Shown: piece by piece, positions 35,572-44,094 of the stretch
How the letters are laid out: every line of letters starts with the position of its first letter
Position numbering within the stretch: position 1 is the stretch's first letter
Source: Actinomycetospora sp. TBRC 11914
Lineage (GTDB): Bacteria; Actinomycetota; Actinomycetes; Mycobacteriales; Pseudonocardiaceae
DNA length: 64,000 nucleotides
Assembly (NCBI RefSeq): GCF_012933465.1
Contig: NZ_JABBND010000016.1
Location: 1 to 64,000 of the forward strand
Direction: 5' to 3'
Position numbers and translations under genes: made by a program
The notes under the pieces: model-generated
Told to the model about the DNA's origin: nothing
The model's database searches: none
What the model saw: the letters and a program-made list of their open reading frames with translations, nothing else

Positions 35572-36107
35572 CGCGGGCCTGGCGGGCGTTCACCCGCTCC
35601 TACGGCGCGAACCCGCTGCACCTGCTCGCGCTGCTGGGGTCGTTCGCGCTGGTCGGCGGGGTGCTCTACCACGTCGTGGACGACCCGGACGCCGAGCTCA
35701 TCGGGATCTGGTTCCTCGGCGCGGTGATCGCGCACGACCTCGTGCTCTACCCGCTCTACGCGCTGGCCGACCGGGGCCTCGCCGCCGGCCGGTGGGCCCG
35801 GCGCCGGGTGACCGGGCGGCCGCCGCGGGTGCCGGGCACCAACCACGTCCGGATCCCGGCCATGGGCTCGTTGCTGCTGCTCGGCGTGTTCTGGCCGACC
35901 GTCGGCGGGGCCGCCGAGCCCGTGCTCCGCTTCGCCGCGGGGCTGGACACCGCCCCGTTCCTCGACCGTTGGCTGCTCGCGACGGCGGCGCTCTTCCTCG
36001 GCTCGGCCGTGGTCTACGCGGTCCGGCTGGGCCGGGCGGCGCGCCGGCCCGTGGGCACGGACCCGCCACCCGGGACGGATCCGCACCCACGCACCGAGGG
36101 CTCCTAG
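35568..36107 (+). CDS. Membrane protein partner of the molybdoenzyme
   Basis: 179 residues with four predicted helices (LLALLGSFALVGGVLYHVV, IGIWFLGAVIAHDLVLYPLYALA, IPAMGSLLLLGVFWPTV, WLLATAALFLGSAVVYAVRL). ATG overlaps the stop of the molybdoenzyme by four bases, so they are produced together and it may be an accessory subunit or maturation factor. Histidines in GGVLYHVV and GAVIAHDLVLY could bind haem (speculative). I do not recognise a named family. The 3' end overlaps sfnG by four bases. Confidence 0.75.
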   Translation: MTRAWRAFTRSYGANPLHLLALLGSFALVGGVLYHVVDDPDAELIGIWFLGAVIAHDLVLYPLYALADRGLAAGRWARRRVTGRPPRVPGTNHVRIPAMGSLLLLGVFWPTVGGAAEPVLRFAAGLDTAPFLDRWLLATAALFLGSAVVYAVRLGRAARRPVGTDPPPGTDPHPRTEGS

Positions 36108-37222
36108 GCCTGCGCCAGCTCGCGCTCCGGCAGCGCCGCCTCCATCTCGCGCACGAGCGGCAGGACCTCGCGACCGAACTGCTCGATGTCCTCCTTGACG
36201 TGCAGGAAGCACAGCAGGGAGAGGTCGACGCCGAGCTTCTTGTACTCGATCAGCCGCTCGGCGATCTGCTCCGGCGTGCCGATCAGCTTGGTCTTGAAGC
36301 CGTCGTTGTACTGGACGAGGTCCTCCCACGAGGACTCCGCCCACATGCCCTTGCCGTCGGACGCCGAGGCGCCGGCCTGCTGGACGGCCTGGCGGAAGCC
36401 CTCGACCTGCTCGACGTTCGCCTTGTCGACGATCTCGCGCAGGACGTCCTGGGCCTCCTTCTCGGTGTCACGGATGATCATGAAGCCGTTCAGGCCGAAC
36501 TTCACCGAGCGGTCGTTCTCCTTGGCCGACGCGTTGACGTCGGCCAGCTGCTCGACGACGCCGTCGTAGTCCTTGCCGTTGGAGAAGTAGAAGTCCGACA
36601 CCCGGCCGGCCATCTGCCGGGCCGCGGTCGAGTTGCCGCCCTGAAAGATCTCCGGGTGGGGGCGCTCCGGGGTGTTCAGCGGCTTGGGCTTCAGCGTGTA
36701 GTCGTGGAAGCGGTAGAAGTCGCCGAGGAACGTGAAGTCGTCGGACTCCCAGATCCCCTTCAGGCACCGGATGAACTCCTCGGTGCGCCGGTAGCGCTCG
36801 TCGTGCTCGAGCCACGGCTCGCCGAAGGCCTGGAACTCGCCCTTGAACCAGCCGGAGACGACGTTCGTCGCGAACCGGCCGTTCGTGAGGTGGTCGGCGG
36901 TGGCGCCGAAGTTGGCGAACACCCCGGGGTGCCACATGCCGGGGTGCACCGCGGCCATGACCTTGAGCCGCTCGGTCGCCATCATGATCGCGAGGGAGAG
37001 CGACGTGGACTCGTGCTGGTACTCGGCCGAGTAGCTCGCCATGTACCGAACCTGCGACAAGGCGTACTCGAAGCCGTTGTTCTCGGCCGCGATCGCGGTC
37101 TCGCGGTTGTAGTCCCAGTTCCAGTCGGTGCGCTGCTCGATGCCGCTGGTCACCAGGCCCCCGGAGACGTTGGGGACCCAGTAGGCGAACTTCAGGGGGT
37201 CGGAGGGGGTGCCGACGGACAC
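36104..37222 (-). CDS. sfnG: FMN-dependent dimethylsulfone monooxygenase SfnG-type
   Basis: 372 residues, luciferase-like monooxygenase fold. LKFAYWVPNVSGGLVTSGIEQRTDWNWDYNRETAIAAE at the N-terminus, MMATERLKVMAAVHPGMWHPGVFANFGATADHLTNGRFATNVVSGWFKGEF and GGNSTAARQMAGR are characteristic of SfnG rather than of SsuD. SfnG oxidises dimethyl sulfone to methanesulfinate and formaldehyde with FMNH2. GTG 37222 follows GAGGAGG by seven bases. It is convergent with, and overlaps by four bases, the molybdoenzyme operon, and lies behind a 245-base leader containing a possible TTGACA (37422-37417). Confidence 0.9.
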   Translation of the reverse strand: MSVGTPSDPLKFAYWVPNVSGGLVTSGIEQRTDWNWDYNRETAIAAENNGFEYALSQVRYMASYSAEYQHESTSLSLAIMMATERLKVMAAVHPGMWHPGVFANFGATADHLTNGRFATNVVSGWFKGEFQAFGEPWLEHDERYRRTEEFIRCLKGIWESDDFTFLGDFYRFHDYTLKPKPLNTPERPHPEIFQGGNSTAARQMAGRVSDFYFSNGKDYDGVVEQLADVNASAKENDRSVKFGLNGFMIIRDTEKEAQDVLREIVDKANVEQVEGFRQAVQQAGASASDGKGMWAESSWEDLVQYNDGFKTKLIGTPEQIAERLIEYKKLGVDLSLLCFLHVKEDIEQFGREVLPLVREMEAALPERELAQA

Positions 37223-37467
37223 GGTGGGGCCTCCTCGAGGCAGGGGTGGGCCGCGCCCGGCGGACAGGCCGGGGCGGAGCGGGCTGGCGGAGTGGGGGCG
37301 TGGGTCAGGGCCGACACGCCTGGGTCGCGAGACGTCCGAAGTCGACGTGCCTGCGGCGCGTCAGCGGAATCCCGGCGAAACCCATCGGGCGCAACCGTTG
37401 TGGGCGCCCCCGCGCGTGTCAACCGGTGCGCCGGTCCGCTCACACCCGGGTTTGGGCGGCTCGGGGC

Positions 37468-38904
37468 TCATCCCCCGAGCGCGGCCCGCAGCGGCCCGAC
37501 CGCGAAGTACGCGAGGAACGCGACCGCGACGACCCACATCAGGGGGTGGATCGTGCGCGCCCGCCCGGTCGCCGAGTGCAGCACCACCCAGGTGATGAAC
37601 CCGGCCCCGATCCCGTTGGCGATCGAGTACGTGAACGGCATGACGACGACGGTCAGGAACACCGGCAGCGCGACCGGGAAGTCCGACCACTCGATCTCCG
37701 AGATGCCGCCCATCATCAGCGCACCGACGACGACGAGCGCCGGCGCGGCCGCCTCGACCGGCACCACCTGGTAGAGCGGCGTGAAGAACATCGCGGCCAG
37801 GAACAGGACGCCGGTGACGACGTTCGCGAGCCCGGTGCGCGCGCCCGAGGCGATCCCCGACGCCGACTCGACGAAGACCGTGTTCGAGCTCGACGACGCC
37901 GCGCCCCCGGCCACCGCGCCGACGCCCTCGACCACCAGCGCCCGCCCGATGTTCGGCAGCCGGCTGCGCTCGTCGAGCAGGCCCGCCTGCCGCCCGAGCC
38001 CGGTCATCGTGCCCATCGCGTCGAAGAAATTGGCGAGCACGAGGGTGAACACCAGCAGCGTCACCGCGATCGCGGGGAGCCGGGTGAAGGCGCCGAACGA
38101 GACGTCGCCGACCAGGGAGAGGTCGGGCAGCGACACGATCGACGACGGCAGGCCCGGGTAGCCGAGGTCCCAGCCGCGCGGGTTGGTCCCGTTCGACGGC
38201 CCGGCGTGCACGATCGCCTCGACGACGACCGCGATCACCGTGGTCGCGACGACGCCGATGAGGATGCCGGCCCGCGTCCCGCGGGCGACGAGGACGCCGG
38301 TGATCAGCAGGCCGACGCAGAACACCGCGGTCGGCCAGCTCGCGATCGAGCCGTCGATGCCCAGCCCCACCGGCACCGTCGTGTTCGCCGCGTCGGGGAT
38401 GCGGCGCACGAACCCGGCGTCGACGAGCCCGATGAGCGCGATGAACGCCCCGATCCCCGCCGCGATCGCGATCTTGAGCGGGTCCGGGATCGCGGCGAAG
38501 ACCGCGGTCCGGAACCCGGTGAGCCCGAGCACCACGATGATCAGACCCTCGACGACGACGAGGCCCATCGCCTCCGGCCAGCTCATCTGCGGGGCGAGCG
38601 TGACCGCGACCAGGGTGTTGATGCCCAGGCCGGTGGCCAGCGCGAAGGGGAAGTTCGCGACGAGCCCGAAGAGGATCGTCATCACCCCGGCGACCAGCGC
38701 GGTGACGGCCGCGACCTGCGGCACCGACAGCGTCGCCCCGAGCACGTCGCGCTTGGCCGCCGGGCCCGCGCCGTCCATGCTGCCGAGGATCAGCGGGTTG
38801 AGCACGACGATGTAGGCCATCGTCACGAACGTGACGACGCCGCCGCGCACCTCGCTGCCCACGGTGGTGCCGCGCTCGTCGAGTCGGAAGAATCGCCGGA
38901 ACAC
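37468..38904 (-). CDS. NCS2 family purine permease (AzgA-like)
   Basis: 478 residues with 12-14 membrane helices. MAYIVVLNPLIL, NFPFALATGLGINTLVAV, GIGAFIALIGLVDAGFV, NFFDAMGTMTGLGRQAGLLD and SSSNTVFVESASGIASGARTGLANVVTG are hallmark segments of the AzgA/PbuG hypoxanthine-guanine-adenine permeases. Proton-coupled uptake of a purine is expected. GTG 38904 is preceded by TACCCT and seven bases (leaderless). Divergent from the small DUF2530 gene, 63 bases away. Confidence 0.92.
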   Translation of the reverse strand: MFRRFFRLDERGTTVGSEVRGGVVTFVTMAYIVVLNPLILGSMDGAGPAAKRDVLGATLSVPQVAAVTALVAGVMTILFGLVANFPFALATGLGINTLVAVTLAPQMSWPEAMGLVVVEGLIIVVLGLTGFRTAVFAAIPDPLKIAIAAGIGAFIALIGLVDAGFVRRIPDAANTTVPVGLGIDGSIASWPTAVFCVGLLITGVLVARGTRAGILIGVVATTVIAVVVEAIVHAGPSNGTNPRGWDLGYPGLPSSIVSLPDLSLVGDVSFGAFTRLPAIAVTLLVFTLVLANFFDAMGTMTGLGRQAGLLDERSRLPNIGRALVVEGVGAVAGGAASSSSNTVFVESASGIASGARTGLANVVTGVLFLAAMFFTPLYQVVPVEAAAPALVVVGALMMGGISEIEWSDFPVALPVFLTVVVMPFTYSIANGIGAGFITWVVLHSATGRARTIHPLMWVVAVAFLAYFAVGPLRAALGG

Positions 38905-38911
38905 GGCGCGG

Positions 38912-38961
38912 AGGGTAGGGATGCGACGCTCCGCGCGCGCGGTGGGCGGGATCGTTAGGGT
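38912..38961. promoter_or_regulatory. Divergent leaderless promoters, permease and DUF2530 gene
   Basis: Minus strand TACCCT (38917-38912), seven bases before GTG 38904; plus strand TAGGGT (38956-38961), six bases before GTG 38968. Both genes lack Shine-Dalgarno sequences. Confidence 0.5.
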
Positions 38962-38967
38962 CCCGGC

Positions 38968-39237
38968 GTGTCCCTCCCCGACCCCGACGACGGGTGGCAG
39001 CCGCCGCCGCTGCCCCGCCGGCTCACCGACGCGGTGCCGGTGATCCTCACCGGCTCGGCGGTGTGGCTCGTGGCGCTCGTCGTGCTCGGCGTGCTCGCGC
39101 TGACCGGAACGCGGCCGGCGGACGTGTGGCTCTGGGCCTGCGTGGTCGGTGTCGGGCTCGGCGCGCTCGGCCTGGGGGTCCTCGCGCTGCAACGCCGGGC
39201 CGTCGCCCGGGGCGCCCGTGGCGCCCAGAAGCTTTAG
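38968..39237 (+). CDS. Small two-helix membrane protein, DUF2530-like
   Basis: 89 residues. A short polar N-terminus (PDPDDGWQPPPLPRRLTDAVPVI) leads into two membrane helices, GSAVWLVALVVLGVLALTG and WLWACVVGVGLGALGLGVLALQR, matching the actinobacterial DUF2530 pattern. Function unknown. GTG start by leaderless -10 box. Its last four bases overlap the end of the convergent sacsin-like gene. Confidence 0.8.
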   Translation: MSLPDPDDGWQPPPLPRRLTDAVPVILTGSAVWLVALVVLGVLALTGTRPADVWLWACVVGVGLGALGLGVLALQRRAVARGARGAQKL

Positions 39238-42200
39238 GGGGCCCGGAAGCTCTGGGGAGCCAGCGCCCAGGCGGCCAGCAGGCCGCGCACCGGGTCGTCG
39301 GTGTGCACCCCGGCGTCGTCCACCCACACCCCGGGGAAGACCACGCGGGGCGGGGCGGTGCGGTCGTCGTCGGCCACCGCCACCCGGAGGCGCTCGTGCA
39401 CCACGACCTGCCCCGCCGGCAGCGCCCGCCCGACCGCGGCCGCCCAGGCCGCGGCGGCGGGCAGGTCGGCCCACGCGGTCACGACACCGGGTGAGCGGAC
39501 CTCGCCGTGGTGCCCGGCGGCCGTCGTGGGCAGGTCGAGCAGGTCGGCGAGGGCCGGGGCGCCGCCCACGGCCACGGGGACCACGTCCTCGGGGTCCAGG
39601 GCGGCGAGCAGCCACGGCCGGTCGAGCACGGCGGGCGCGGCGCCGCGGTCGGGGTCGGCGTCCACCACGCGCCCGCGGGCCGTGCGCACCCGCGTCGGCG
39701 GCTCGACGTCGGCGACCACCACCCGGCGCGCGTCGACCGCCTCGGCGAGCGCGGTGTGCGCGGCGAGCACCCCCGCCGCCGGCACCGGGCGCGCGGGGTC
39801 GGCGAGCCGGGCGAGCAGGTCGGTGGCGTCCCGGGCGTCGGCCACCCGCAGGTCGGTGCGGACCCCGACCGCGGCCAGGAACCCCGCGTCGAGCGCCGCG
39901 GCGGGCGCCGGGTCGAAGAGCGCGGCGAGGGCGGCCGCGGCACCGGGGTCCTCGTCGGCGGTCTTCGGGAGGCCGGCGTCTTCGGGCAGCCGCCAGTGCC
40001 CGGGCTCGTGCCCGGCGAGGCGCCCGTGGTGCGCGAGCCACCACGCCGTGTACGGGACCGGTTCGCCGGGCAGGGCGACCAGCGCCGAGCGCACCGCCCG
40101 GTCGCCGGCCAGCAGCGTCCACGCGGCGTCCCACCGGTCGTCCGCGACGAGGTCGAGGTCCCGGACGGCGACCATCGCGCTCGGCGGCCCGGCCGGTTCG
40201 TCGTGCCCCGGGCCCCAGCCCGCGGCCGGGTCGACCTCCTCGGCCCACCACGTCTCCTCGTCGTCGAGGTCGTGGTCGGGACCGGCGGGCGAGTCGTCGC
40301 GGACCAGGCCGAACCCGTCGAGCACCCCGGCCGCCAGCACCGCGGCGCGCCCGTGCTCGGCGACGGCGGCCTCGGCGAGCACCCCGACCGGCGAGTCGTC
40401 GCCCAGCACCGCCCGCAGCGCCCCGTCGGGCAGCACCAGCTCGTCGGCGCGGCGGTGACCACCCTCGGCGTCGGGCAGCGCGAGCGCCCCCCACTCCGGG
40501 CCGGCCTCCTCCCCCACCTCGGCGAGCAGGCGCAGCACGAGCCGGGCGAGCCCGTCGACGTCGAGCCCGGCCTCGGCGTCGTCGACCGAGCGGGCCACGC
40601 CCTCGACGAGATCCGGTTCCGCGAGCAGGGTCGCGGCGTCGGCCCGCCGGGCGCCGAGGGTCTCCAGCAGCGGGTGCACCGCGGCCGGGTCGACGAGCCG
40701 GACCCCGGGGAGCGCGTCGGTGGCCACGGCGTCTCCGAGGTCGGGTTCGGGCAGCAGCGTCCCGCGGGGTCCCGGCACGAGCCGGCCGTCGGCGAGCGGC
40801 ACCGGGAGCGCCGCGAGCTCCTCGCGTGCGGCCGCGACCGACGGGGTCGCGGCCAGCGCCTCGTAGAGCGCGTGCCACCACGACGGCGGGCGGCGCAGCC
40901 CGGCGAGCCGGTCGGCGAGCGCGGCGGGGCCGAGGCGGGTGACGCCCAGCGCGGCGAGCGCCGGCGCGTCCCGCGGCCCCCCGACGACGGCGGCCGCGAG
41001 GTCCCCCACCGCCCCGGCCAGCGCCGCGAGCAGGGCGTCGGCCGGGTCGGCGCCGGTGTCGAGGACGACGGCGTGCGCGGGGACGAGGTCGGGTCCCTCG
41101 ACGGCGGGCAGCCACGGCTCCCGGCGCAGCGCCTCGGTGACCGCGTCGCGCAGGAGCGCGTCGACCTCGGAGGCGGGGAGCGCCGCGGCGGGGACCAGGG
41201 CGGTGCGCCTGTCCGGCGGCAGCGCCGCGACGAGGGCGGGGTAGGCCGCGGCGGCGGCGCGGAGCACGTGGGTACTCACGGCACCGGCGCGGACGCGCCG
41301 CCGGTCGGGGTCCAGGGGGACGGTGACGACGAGGCGCGCCGGCAGCGTCGTCGTCTCCTCGGTCGGGGTCGGCGCGTGCAGGACGTCGGCCCGGGCGGGT
41401 CCGGTGGGCCGGGCGGGTCCGGTGGGCTGGGCGGGGACGAGCCACAGCCCGGACCAGCGGGTGCGCGTCCGGTCCTCGACGGCGAGGCCGGGCCGCCCGT
41501 CGTCGTCGAGGATCTCCGGCGGCAGCTCGCCGCCGATCGGCAGCGTCGTCCAGGTCGCCGTGGTCCCGCCCGGCCCCCGCAGCGTGACGGTCGTCGTGCC
41601 GCCCGGGCCCGTCTCCGTCCCGCGCCGCACCGTCTCGCCGGCCACGTCCACGCCCGCCAGCCACGGCAGCGCGAGCAGCAGGTCGGGGGCGTCGGCGAGC
41701 GCCCGGTCGAGCAGCTCGCTGGCCGGTCGGTCCACCGCGACCCGCACCTCGGTGTCGACGCCGTCGGGCAGCGGGTCGGCCAGGTCGGCGGGGTCGGCCG
41801 GCCACACCAGCCGCAGCGCGGGGACCTCGCCGCCGCGGCGCGCCAGCTCCGCGGCGACCGGACCGCCGAGCGCCGTCACCGCCTCGCGGGTCCGCGGGCG
41901 GGAGAACGCGACCCCGGCCAGGCCGCCGTCGGCGTCCCGCGTGACGAGCCGGGGCGCGTCACCGAGGGCGAGCACCGCCGCGAACCCCACCCCGAAGCGC
42001 CCGACGGTGCCCCCGTCGCGCTTCGCGGAGGCGCGCAGCGAGGCGAGCGCGGCGACCCCGTCGGGGTCCAGCGGGGCGCCCCCGTTCCCGACCCGCAGCT
42101 CCGCCGTCCCGTCGGGCCCGGTCACCACCCGCAGCCGCAGGACGGTCGGGCGGCCGGCGCGGGCCGCGGCGTCGGCGGCGTTCTGGGCGAGCTCGACGAG

Positions 42201-42335
42201 CCACCGGTCGCGGTAGCCGCCGCGGGTCAGGTCCTCCTCGGCGTTCGCGTCCTCGCGGAACCGGGCGGGCGAGGCCGCCCAGGCGTCGAGGACCGCCTCG
42301 CGGATCACCGCGGTGCGGAACGGGTCCTGGGGCAC
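39234..42335 (-). CDS. Large protein with sacsin N-terminal-type GHKL ATPase domain
   Basis: 1033 residues. The N-terminal 250 residues are an HSP90/sacsin-type ATPase: YRDRWLVELAQNAADAAARAG (N-box, with catalytic Glu and Mg-binding Asn), VGNGGAPLDPDGVAALASLRASAKR (the D of the usual DNG is Val-Gly-Asn here) and GRFGVGFAAVLALG (G2 box). The remaining 780 residues are Ala/Leu/Asp-rich with repeated LPVPLADGRLVPGP and L..LGV-like segments and no known domain that I can name. A chaperone-like role is inferred. GTG 42335, 31 bases after the DUF3027 stop, so the two probably form an operon. Confidence 0.85.
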   Translation of the reverse strand: MPQDPFRTAVIREAVLDAWAASPARFREDANAEEDLTRGGYRDRWLVELAQNAADAAARAGRPTVLRLRVVTGPDGTAELRVGNGGAPLDPDGVAALASLRASAKRDGGTVGRFGVGFAAVLALGDAPRLVTRDADGGLAGVAFSRPRTREAVTALGGPVAAELARRGGEVPALRLVWPADPADLADPLPDGVDTEVRVAVDRPASELLDRALADAPDLLLALPWLAGVDVAGETVRRGTETGPGGTTTVTLRGPGGTTATWTTLPIGGELPPEILDDDGRPGLAVEDRTRTRWSGLWLVPAQPTGPARPTGPARADVLHAPTPTEETTTLPARLVVTVPLDPDRRRVRAGAVSTHVLRAAAAAYPALVAALPPDRRTALVPAAALPASEVDALLRDAVTEALRREPWLPAVEGPDLVPAHAVVLDTGADPADALLAALAGAVGDLAAAVVGGPRDAPALAALGVTRLGPAALADRLAGLRRPPSWWHALYEALAATPSVAAAREELAALPVPLADGRLVPGPRGTLLPEPDLGDAVATDALPGVRLVDPAAVHPLLETLGARRADAATLLAEPDLVEGVARSVDDAEAGLDVDGLARLVLRLLAEVGEEAGPEWGALALPDAEGGHRRADELVLPDGALRAVLGDDSPVGVLAEAAVAEHGRAAVLAAGVLDGFGLVRDDSPAGPDHDLDDEETWWAEEVDPAAGWGPGHDEPAGPPSAMVAVRDLDLVADDRWDAAWTLLAGDRAVRSALVALPGEPVPYTAWWLAHHGRLAGHEPGHWRLPEDAGLPKTADEDPGAAAALAALFDPAPAAALDAGFLAAVGVRTDLRVADARDATDLLARLADPARPVPAAGVLAAHTALAEAVDARRVVVADVEPPTRVRTARGRVVDADPDRGAAPAVLDRPWLLAALDPEDVVPVAVGGAPALADLLDLPTTAAGHHGEVRSPGVVTAWADLPAAAAWAAAVGRALPAGQVVVHERLRVAVADDDRTAPPRVVFPGVWVDDAGVHTDDPVRGLLAAWALAPQSFRAP

Positions 42336-42366
42336 GGTCGTCCCGTCCCGCGCGGCGTCGGGCGGC

Positions 42367-43260
42367 TCAGGACCCGTCGGGGTCCGCGCCCACCGCGACC
42401 GGCTCCGCCGGGGCGTCCATGTCCACGCCGTCGTCGTAGACGAGCTCCGCGACCGTGACGACCGACCCGGTGTCGATCTGCAGCTCGGAGTGCCCGCCGC
42501 ACCCGTACTCGGCGTGCACCACGTGCCCGTCGGCCGGGACGTTGCCGTTGCCGCAGACGCCGAAGGCACCGCGCAGCGACCCGGCCAGCGAGAGGTAGAA
42601 GCCGCAGGTGCCGCAGTGCGCCGACGCGGCCCGGGCCATCTCGGCGGTGGGGCCGAAGTCGCCGTCGGACCAGCGGGCGGCCGCGTCGAACCGGCCCTCC
42701 GGGCTCATGACGCGGGGGCGCCCGAAGCCGAGCTCGTCGGCGACGCCGCGGACCTGCTCGGGGTCCTCGGCCTCGTCCACCGGGTCGACGTCGTCGTCGA
42801 GCGCGGCGTGGGCCGGGACGAGCCGGTCGTCGTCGGAGTCGACGGGCAGCAGGTCGCCCGGCGCGAGGTCCTCGGCGCGGACGCGCTCGTTCCACGGGAC
42901 CCACTCGGGGGCGACGACGGCGCCCGCGCCCGGCAGCAGCGCGACCTCCCCGACGGTGACGGGGGCCTCCGGGTCCTCGTCCGCGGTCATCACGGTGACC
43001 GCCCACGTCCAGCCGCGGTAGCCGGGCTTGGCGGCCGCGAGGTAGTGGGTGGCCGCGGTGACGGGGGCGTCGCCCACGGCGTCCCCGCCGTCCTCGGCGT
43101 GGACGGTGAGCGCCTCGCCGACCTGGTCGGCCTCGCCGTCGGCGGCCTCGACCGCCGCGGCGCGCGCGACGTCCACCGCCGCGGCGAGGCGCGGCGGGAC
43201 GGGCCGTTCGCTGTCGTGCTGCAGGTCGGGGCCGGTGGTGGGTTCGGCGAGGTCGTGCAC
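42367..43260 (-). CDS. DUF3027 family protein
   Basis: 297 residues. The central region (HYLAAAKPGYRGWTWAVTVMTADEDPEAPVTVGEVALLPGAGAVVAPEWVPWNERVRAEDLAPGDLLP) is the DUF3027 hallmark; the C-terminal part has four cysteines, CGTCGFYL, GVCGNG and YGCGGHSE, that look like a zinc site. Function unknown; conserved across Actinobacteria. GTG 43260 follows CACAAT and seven bases (leaderless type). Upstream lies the repeat island. Confidence 0.87.
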   Translation of the reverse strand: MHDLAEPTTGPDLQHDSERPVPPRLAAAVDVARAAAVEAADGEADQVGEALTVHAEDGGDAVGDAPVTAATHYLAAAKPGYRGWTWAVTVMTADEDPEAPVTVGEVALLPGAGAVVAPEWVPWNERVRAEDLAPGDLLPVDSDDDRLVPAHAALDDDVDPVDEAEDPEQVRGVADELGFGRPRVMSPEGRFDAAARWSDGDFGPTAEMARAASAHCGTCGFYLSLAGSLRGAFGVCGNGNVPADGHVVHAEYGCGGHSELQIDTGSVVTVAELVYDDGVDMDAPAEPVAVGADPDGS

Positions 43261-43364
43261 GGGCCCGATTGTGCCGGACGCCGCGCGGTGCCCCCAGGGC
43301 CCGGGCGCGCAGGGGTCGCCCCGGGGCGCCGAGCGGGTCCGGGCGTGCCGCTGTGGCCGGCCGG

Positions 43365-43500
43365 ACCGACGCGTGACGCACACACCCCACCGGCGCCGAC
43401 ATCATCCGCACTCCGGCCAACCGACGCGCCACGCACACACCCCGCCGACGCGGTCATCCGCGCTCTGGCGAACCGACGCGGCACGCACACACCCCGCCCA
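43365..43500 (-). repeat. Left repeat set of the island, three units
   Basis: ACCGACGCG...CGCACACACCCC starts at 43365, 43420 and 43472 (spacings 55 and 52). On the minus strand the units read GGGGTGTGTGCG followed by CGCGTCGGT, clearly related to but diverged from the right set and in opposite orientation. Confidence 0.85.
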
Positions 43501-43571
43501 CGCCGACCCCGTGTCGTGGGCGGTCGGGCGGATCAGGGCACGTCCGGGCGAGCCGGGCACGGGGCAGCGCG

Positions 43572-43635
43572 AAGATCACGGAGCCCCTGCACGTCGATCG
43601 GATCTCCCGATGGAGTGCAGCGACTCCTTGATCTT
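43572..43635. repeat. Central 64-base imperfect hairpin of the island
   Basis: AAGATCA (43572-43578) pairs with TGATCTT (43629-43635); further in, GGAG/CTCC and TGCAC/GTGCA pair, and ATCGG/CCGAT closes the tip. It separates the oppositely oriented repeat sets. Confidence 0.75.
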
Positions 43636-43673
43636 GCCCGCTCGGTGCGCGCACCGACCGCGGCAGGCGCCCC

Positions 43674-44080
43674 GAGTGCGTCGGGCGCAGGTCCCTCCGC
43701 AGCCCTGCCCCTCGCGCCGAGTGTGTGCGCCACGCGCAGGTCCGTGCCGGACCGTCGACCCGTCCGGCTCGCTGTGTGCGCCACGCGCCGGTCCCTGCCG
43801 AACCGTCATTGCCGAGCCTTCGGCGCCCTGCGTCCTGTTCGTGTGCGCCACGCGCAGGTCGGTGCCGGACCGTCGACCCGTCCGGCCCCGTGTGTGCGCC
43901 ACGCGCAGGTCCGTGCGGAACCGTCGGCGCCTCGCCCGCGAGTGTGTGCGCCCCGCGCAGGTCGGTGCCGAACCCGTCACCCCGTCCGGCCCTGTGTGTG
44001 CACCGCGCGCAGGTCCCCGGAACCGTCACCGCGTCCCGGCCGTCCGTGTGCGCCACGCGTCGACCTCACGGACACGCGTG
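43674..44080 (+). repeat. Right repeat set of the island, about eight units of ~51 bp
   Basis: The core GTGTGCGCCACGCGCAGGTC begins at 43723, 43774, 43841, 43892, 43944, 43996 and 44046 (spacings 51, 67, 51, 52, 52, 50), with a degenerate unit before 43723. Units at 43723 and 43841 agree over nearly all 51 bases; outer units are more diverged. The core contains the palindrome TGCGC-CAC-GCGCA. Confidence 0.9.
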
Positions 44081-44094
44081 GGAACCTTCGCCGC

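Larger units (their letters stand above)
43261..44094. other. 834-base non-coding repeat island
   Basis: No convincing gene: all frames are open because of composition, and their products are Arg/Cys-rich repeats. It holds three inverted 52-55-bp units on the left (43365-43500), a central hairpin (43572-43635) and about eight 50-67-bp direct units on the right (about 43674-44080). The DUF3027 promoter (ATTGTG at 43268-43273) lies at its left edge. Confidence 0.75.

Noticed and set aside
37223-37467. SAM or other riboswitch upstream of sfnG
   Set aside because: No conserved aptamer segment could be recognised; only a possible TTGACA without a good -10.
37468-41805. 1445-residue minus-strand frame joining the NCS2 permease with antisense of the sacsin-like gene
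   Set aside because: The N-terminal 970 residues are Arg/Gly-rich shadow translation of the sacsin-type gene region; the permease has its own start at 38904 with a promoter.
43723-44065. CRISPR array (20-base core every ~51 bases)
   Set aside because: The intervening 31-32 bases are themselves similar between units (units at 43723 and 43841 are nearly identical throughout), no cas genes are near, and spacing varies up to 67. It is a tandem repeat.
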